Assembly (NCBI RefSeq): GCF_003130405.1 | Contig: NZ_QEAS01000025.1 | Location: forward strand, 90-59,333 | Length of the DNA stretch: 59,244 bases | Origin: Pararcticibacter amylolyticus | Lineage (GTDB): Bacteria > Bacteroidota > Bacteroidia > Sphingobacteriales > Sphingobacteriaceae | Direction: 5' to 3' | Part shown: one piece after another, positions 56,213 through 59,244 of the stretch | How positions within the stretch are numbered: position 1 is the stretch's first letter | Layout: every line of letters starts with the position of its first letter | Translations under genes and position numbers: made by a program | The notes under the pieces: generated by a model | What the model saw: the letters and a program-made list of their open reading frames with translations, nothing else | What the model was told of the DNA's origin: nothing | Databases searched by the model: none

Positions 56213-57568
56213 ATGGCAAAGCAAAAGAAAAAGAATACGTTAAAATACCTGATCATCGGAGCGATCATACTGATTATTATTGCAATAGCTGGAAGTAAGT
56301 TAGGATGGTTCGGAAACGGGGATAAAATTCAAATAGCGACCGAAAAAGTACAGAAGCGGACAATTACCGAAACGGTATCTGCCAGTGGTAAGGTACAGCC
56401 GGAGACAGAGGTAAAATTAAGCTCTGAAGTTTCAGGGGAAATTGTTGAACTGGCCATCAAAGAGGGAGATGTAGTAAAGAAAGGCCAGTTATTATGTAAG
56501 ATCCGCCCTGACATTCTTGAGTCGGGCTATAACCGGACCGTGGCTTCGCTGAATACCCAAAAAGCTACGTTAGCCTCTGCCCAGCAACAACTGAAACAAG
56601 CGGAGGCAAACTTTAAAAACACCGAGGCGAGTTACAAAAGAAGTGAAGAACTATTCAAAAAGAAGGTACTTTCGGCCGCTGAATACGACGCTGCACAAGC
56701 GCAGTACCTGAGCGCAAAAGCCAATCTGGAAGGACTTCGCCAGAATATTATCGGCTCAAAATACGGAGTAGCTCAATCTGAAGCTGTGGTAAAAGAGGCA
56801 GCCGACAATCTGGCCCGTACTACCATTTATGCACCTGTTGACGGGGTTGTTTCAAAGCTTTCTGTTGAATTGGGCGAACGGGTTGTGGGAACTGCCCAGA
56901 TGGCAGGTACCGAGATTATGCGGCTGGCCAACCTGAACACAATGGAGGTCAACGTAGACGTAAATGAAAACGACATCAACAGGGTTTCTTTAAACGATCC
57001 GGCCGAGATTGAAGTAGATGCCTTCCAGGGTAGAAAGTTTAAGGGAACTGTCACAGAAATAGCGAGCTCTGCTAACGTTGCAGGAACAAGTGCCGATCAG
57101 GTAACAAATTTCACTGTTAAAGTAAGGATTCTTCCGGAATCGTACACCGCCCTTTTGAGGCCCAACGATAAGAACCAGTCGCCTTTCAGACCCGGTTTAT
57201 CTGCCACGGTTGATATTCATACAGAGGTAGCTTCAGGCCTTTCCGTTCCGATCCAGTCTGTGACTACCAGGGATGAGAAAAAGGAAGAACCTGAAAAGAA
57301 TAAGTCAAACAGCGAGAAGAAAACCAAAGCAGCGGAAAAGGTACCTGTAAAGGAATGTGTCTTTGTTTATCAGGCCGACGGCATTGTAAAACAGGTGATC
57401 GTTAAGACCGGTATCCAGAACGACACCTATATACAGGTCCTCTCAGGCCTTAAAGAAGGTGAAGAGGTTGTTTCAGGGCCTTTTACAGCTATCTCCAAAA
57501 CACTTAAGGATGGTGCTAAGGTTGAGAAAGTAAGTAAGGATAAATTATTCGAAGGAGACAAGAAATAA
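56213..57568 (+). CDS. HlyD/MacA-type periplasmic adaptor protein
   Basis: A 451-residue membrane fusion protein: an N-terminal membrane anchor (residues 8-28), lipoyl halves (VKLSSEVSGEIVELAIKEGD and TTIYAPVDGVVSKLSVELGE), a coiled-coil hairpin (about 105-185), beta-barrel and membrane-proximal domains. It contains a Lys/Glu-rich insert near EKNKSNSEKKTKAAEKV. It links an inner-membrane pump to TolC. No MacB-type permease or ATPase follows, so the pump partner must be encoded elsewhere. Confidence 0.9.
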   Translation: MAKQKKKNTLKYLIIGAIILIIIAIAGSKLGWFGNGDKIQIATEKVQKRTITETVSASGKVQPETEVKLSSEVSGEIVELAIKEGDVVKKGQLLCKIRPDILESGYNRTVASLNTQKATLASAQQQLKQAEANFKNTEASYKRSEELFKKKVLSAAEYDAAQAQYLSAKANLEGLRQNIIGSKYGVAQSEAVVKEAADNLARTTIYAPVDGVVSKLSVELGERVVGTAQMAGTEIMRLANLNTMEVNVDVNENDINRVSLNDPAEIEVDAFQGRKFKGTVTEIASSANVAGTSADQVTNFTVKVRILPESYTALLRPNDKNQSPFRPGLSATVDIHTEVASGLSVPIQSVTTRDEKKEEPEKNKSNSEKKTKAAEKVPVKECVFVYQADGIVKQVIVKTGIQNDTYIQVLSGLKEGEEVVSGPFTAISKTLKDGAKVEKVSKDKLFEGDKK

Positions 57569-57589
57569 CGGATAATACAGGCATGGGAT

Positions 57590-57617
57590 TTTAGATAACA
57601 TATCTCATATCTGGCCT
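57590..57617. repeat. Heptad-periodic intergenic element
   Basis: Units TTTAGAT, AACATAT, CTCATAT after the adaptor gene, in the 7-nt-period family of the findings. Confidence 0.45.
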
Positions 57618-57655
57618 CCGGCCTCAGAACTAACTAAAAAATTCATTAAACTTGT

Positions 57656-57681
57656 CCCGGTAAATACCGGGATTTTTATTT
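57656..57681 (+). terminator. Terminator before gpsA
   Basis: CCCGGT-AAAT-ACCGGG hairpin followed by ATTTTTATTTT, ending just before the gpsA ATG. It ends the adaptor transcript. Confidence 0.75.
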
Positions 57682-57682
57682 T

Positions 57683-58687
57683 ATGGAGCAAACAGCGAAA
57701 GTAGCAGTTATAGGCGGAGGAAGTTGGGCGACGGCAAATATCAAGATGTTGCTTGACAACCGTACTGATAAAGAGGTTTTTTGGTGGATGAGAAACGAAG
57801 AATCGATATCGCACCTCAGGCAGTATGGACACAATCCGAACTATTTAAGCTCTGTAGAAATAAGGGTTCCGGCTGAAAATATCAGCAATAACCTCGAAGA
57901 AATGCTTTCTCAGGCGAATATGGTATTGCTGAACGTCCCCGCAGCATTCCTGCCGGATGTACTGAACAAGGTACCCGCCGGGATATTTAAGGGCAAAAAG
58001 ATCATCTCCGCAATTAAGGGCTTCGTTCCGGAGGATCACATGATCATCGGGGAATTCATGAATAAAAAATATGATATCCCCCTTGAGGATATCGTAGTGT
58101 TAAGCGGCCCCTGCCATGCTGAAGAAGTGGCTCTTGAGAAGCTCTCTTATCTCACTATCGCCTCGGCAGATCCGGAACTGGCAACCTGGTTTGCCTCCCT
58201 CATCAATACGCGCTATATCAAAACAAATGTATCAGATGACATCTATGGTACTGAATACGCAGCGGTATTGAAAAACATTTATGCAGTGGCCAGCGGCATT
58301 TGCAATGGCCTGGGATATGGGGATAATTTCCAGTCTGTTCTGATATCCAATGCCATCAGGGAAATCATGCGGTTTGTAAATGCCGTACATCCTATTGACC
58401 GCGACATAAAAGAATCTGCCTATCTGGGCGACCTTTTGGTTACGGCTTATTCTCAGTTCAGCCGGAACAGGCTGTTCGGCAACATGATAGGTAAAGGCTA
58501 TACGGTTAAATCGGCCCAGCTTGAAATGAATATGGTTGCTGAAGGCTTTTATGCTTCAAATTCCCTTCACCAGATCAACAAGATCCACAAAGTAAATATG
58601 CCTATTTGCCGGGCTGTATATGCTATCCTCTATGAAAAGCATTCCCCGCATATCGAGATGAGGCTCCTTGCAGATCAGCTGTCCTGA
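57683..58687 (+). CDS. gpsA: NAD(P)-dependent glycerol-3-phosphate dehydrogenase
   Basis: Enzyme (334 residues) making sn-glycerol 3-phosphate from dihydroxyacetone phosphate for phospholipid synthesis. Nucleotide-binding motif GGGSWAT near the N-terminus; catalytic lysines in SAIKGF and EYAAVLKNIYAVASGICNGL; LSGPCHAEEVA. The start ATG is directly after a terminator, so the mRNA leader must be very short or transcription passes through it. Confidence 0.93.
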   Translation: MEQTAKVAVIGGGSWATANIKMLLDNRTDKEVFWWMRNEESISHLRQYGHNPNYLSSVEIRVPAENISNNLEEMLSQANMVLLNVPAAFLPDVLNKVPAGIFKGKKIISAIKGFVPEDHMIIGEFMNKKYDIPLEDIVVLSGPCHAEEVALEKLSYLTIASADPELATWFASLINTRYIKTNVSDDIYGTEYAAVLKNIYAVASGICNGLGYGDNFQSVLISNAIREIMRFVNAVHPIDRDIKESAYLGDLLVTAYSQFSRNRLFGNMIGKGYTVKSAQLEMNMVAEGFYASNSLHQINKIHKVNMPICRAVYAILYEKHSPHIEMRLLADQLS

Positions 58688-58779
58688 TTTATAAAAACTT
58701 CCGCTTCTTTTATTTGTTACCTTTTTAACCGCCGCATACGGCGTTTTCAGGCAATAAATACACTTTAAACAATGTCACT

Positions 58780-59058
58780 ATGAAGAAGTTAGTAGTTTTA
58801 GGCGTTGGCGCCGGGGCGGCAGCTGCAGCAATCGTTGCCCTTATGTACAGGAGAAAAGATGGTACCCGTCTTGCCGATGGTTTGATTGATTCGGCCAGAG
58901 GATTAGGAAATCGTTTAGTGGAATATGGTAATCAAATTAAAGACCGCCTGCTGCATAACGTAAAGGGGCCTAACGGCGAACCGGTGTACCTGGATATGTA
59001 CGACAGGCAGTTTTATGAAAATGACATGGGACACCGGGTATATCTGGAGAATGATTAA
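58780..59058 (+). CDS. YtxH-like small membrane-anchored protein
   Basis: A 92-residue protein: an N-terminal Gly/Ala-rich membrane segment (VVLGVGAGAAAAAIVALMY), a basic patch (RRKDGTR), then an amphipathic helix (ARGLGNRLVEYGNQIKDRLL) and a polar C-terminus with Asp/Tyr/Asn. The layout resembles YtxH-domain stress-related proteins. The function is unknown. Confidence 0.62.
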   Translation: MKKLVVLGVGAGAAAAAIVALMYRRKDGTRLADGLIDSARGLGNRLVEYGNQIKDRLLHNVKGPNGEPVYLDMYDRQFYENDMGHRVYLEND

Positions 59059-59072
59059 GCATACATCCGGCG

Positions 59073-59120
59073 TTTAGCTTTTAGCTTATCAGGGAAATTC
59101 CCGGCAAGCTAAAAGCTAAA
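59073..59120. terminator. Heptad-repeat hairpin between convergent genes
   Basis: 15-bp perfect stem TTTAGCTTTTAGCTT / AAGCTAAAAGCTAAA with a GGGAAATTCCC-containing loop. The arm is two TTTAGCT heptads, so it is part of the dispersed family in the findings and likely also a terminator. Confidence 0.6.
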
Positions 59121-59142
59121 TACCAAATGCTGTTCGCTTCTT

Positions 59143-59244
59143 TTACCAGCGTTTGCGGCGTTCATGGTCTCCGCCAGATCTTCCATGACCACGGTCTCCG
59201 CCCCGATCACTACGATCTCTGCGGTTGCCTGAGAAATCACGGAA
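59143..59244 (-). CDS. C-terminal end of an Arg/Gly-rich protein (partial)
   Basis: The window edge cuts this gene. Visible is a 33-residue C-terminus rich in Arg, Gly and Asp (FSGNRRDRSDRGGDRGHGRS, then GGDHERRKRW). Such tails occur on bacterial RNA helicases, pseudouridine synthases and RNA-binding proteins. The identity cannot be decided from the tail. Confidence 0.5.
   Translation of the reverse strand, partial: FRDFSGNRRDRSDRGGDRGHGRSGGDHERRKRW

Noticed and set aside
1-59244. CRISPR array or insertion sequence
   Set aside because: No regularly spaced direct repeats of 25-40 nt, and no transposase-like frame or paired terminal inverted repeats with target duplication were found.

Overview
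The window looks like a chromosomal segment of a Bacteroidota bacterium, most likely Sphingobacteriales (Pedobacter-like). This is inferred from the sequence: many start codons are preceded by the Bacteroidetes -7 promoter element TAnnTTTG, Shine-Dalgarno sequences are weak, and family-level markers such as DUF1599, a BT_3928-type DoxX protein, a DUF4374 lipoprotein and TonB-dependent receptors are present. No species can be named from sequence alone.

Layout. 0.5-2 kb: an AraC regulator and a small membrane protein. 2.5-2.6 kb: a tRNA with anticodon CAU and its terminator. 2.7-9.7 kb: a START-like protein, an LptF/LptG-type permease, two response regulators without a kinase, glycine C-acetyltransferase (kbl), pheS, a Rieske-like lipoprotein and a TetR regulator. 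10.2-12.6 kb: rlmD, a hypothetical protein and a phosphoribosyltransferase. 12.6-15.4 kb (minus): a DUF1599 / DoxX / DinB / aroK operon, divergent from folP-cdaA (folate synthesis and c-di-AMP synthesis). 17.4-21.5 kb (minus): a heme-binding c-type protein with a P-type ATPase, a small secreted histidine-rich protein and a bacilliredoxin. 21.7-26.9 kb: ahcY, pdxJ and gcvP, which belong to one-carbon, methyl-cycle and PLP metabolism. 26.9-29.7 kb (minus): a SulP anion transporter with a beta-carbonic anhydrase, probably a bicarbonate uptake/interconversion pair.

29.9-42 kb is an AT-rich accessory region. It holds a SMI1/KNR4 protein, a metallophosphoesterase, two hypothetical proteins and several broken genes (AlbA-type remnant, DUF4143 ATPase C-terminus, ComEC-like metallo-hydrolase C-terminus, a frameshifted outer-membrane receptor). 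It also holds about 1.5 kb of near-empty DNA, a secreted protein with a phage-tail-collar-like C-terminus, a PAS-LuxR regulator, and an SDR/AraC pair. It reads as an island under decay.

42-59 kb returns to core genes: a phosphate-selective-type porin, an MsbA-like ABC exporter, sucD, a three-gene iron acquisition operon (TonB receptor, DUF4374 lipoprotein, PepSY membrane protein) with a Fur-like box and a structured leader, aconitase, a polysaccharide deacetylase, a TolC/HlyD pair without its permease, gpsA, and the cut-off end of an Arg/Gly-rich protein.

The most interesting non-genic signals are intergenic elements with a 7-nt periodicity at gene ends throughout the core regions, a strongly folded leader before the TonB receptor, and a symmetric double-promoter/operator palindrome left beside a truncated gene. 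No intact prophage, CRISPR array, insertion sequence or complete new defence system is evident.
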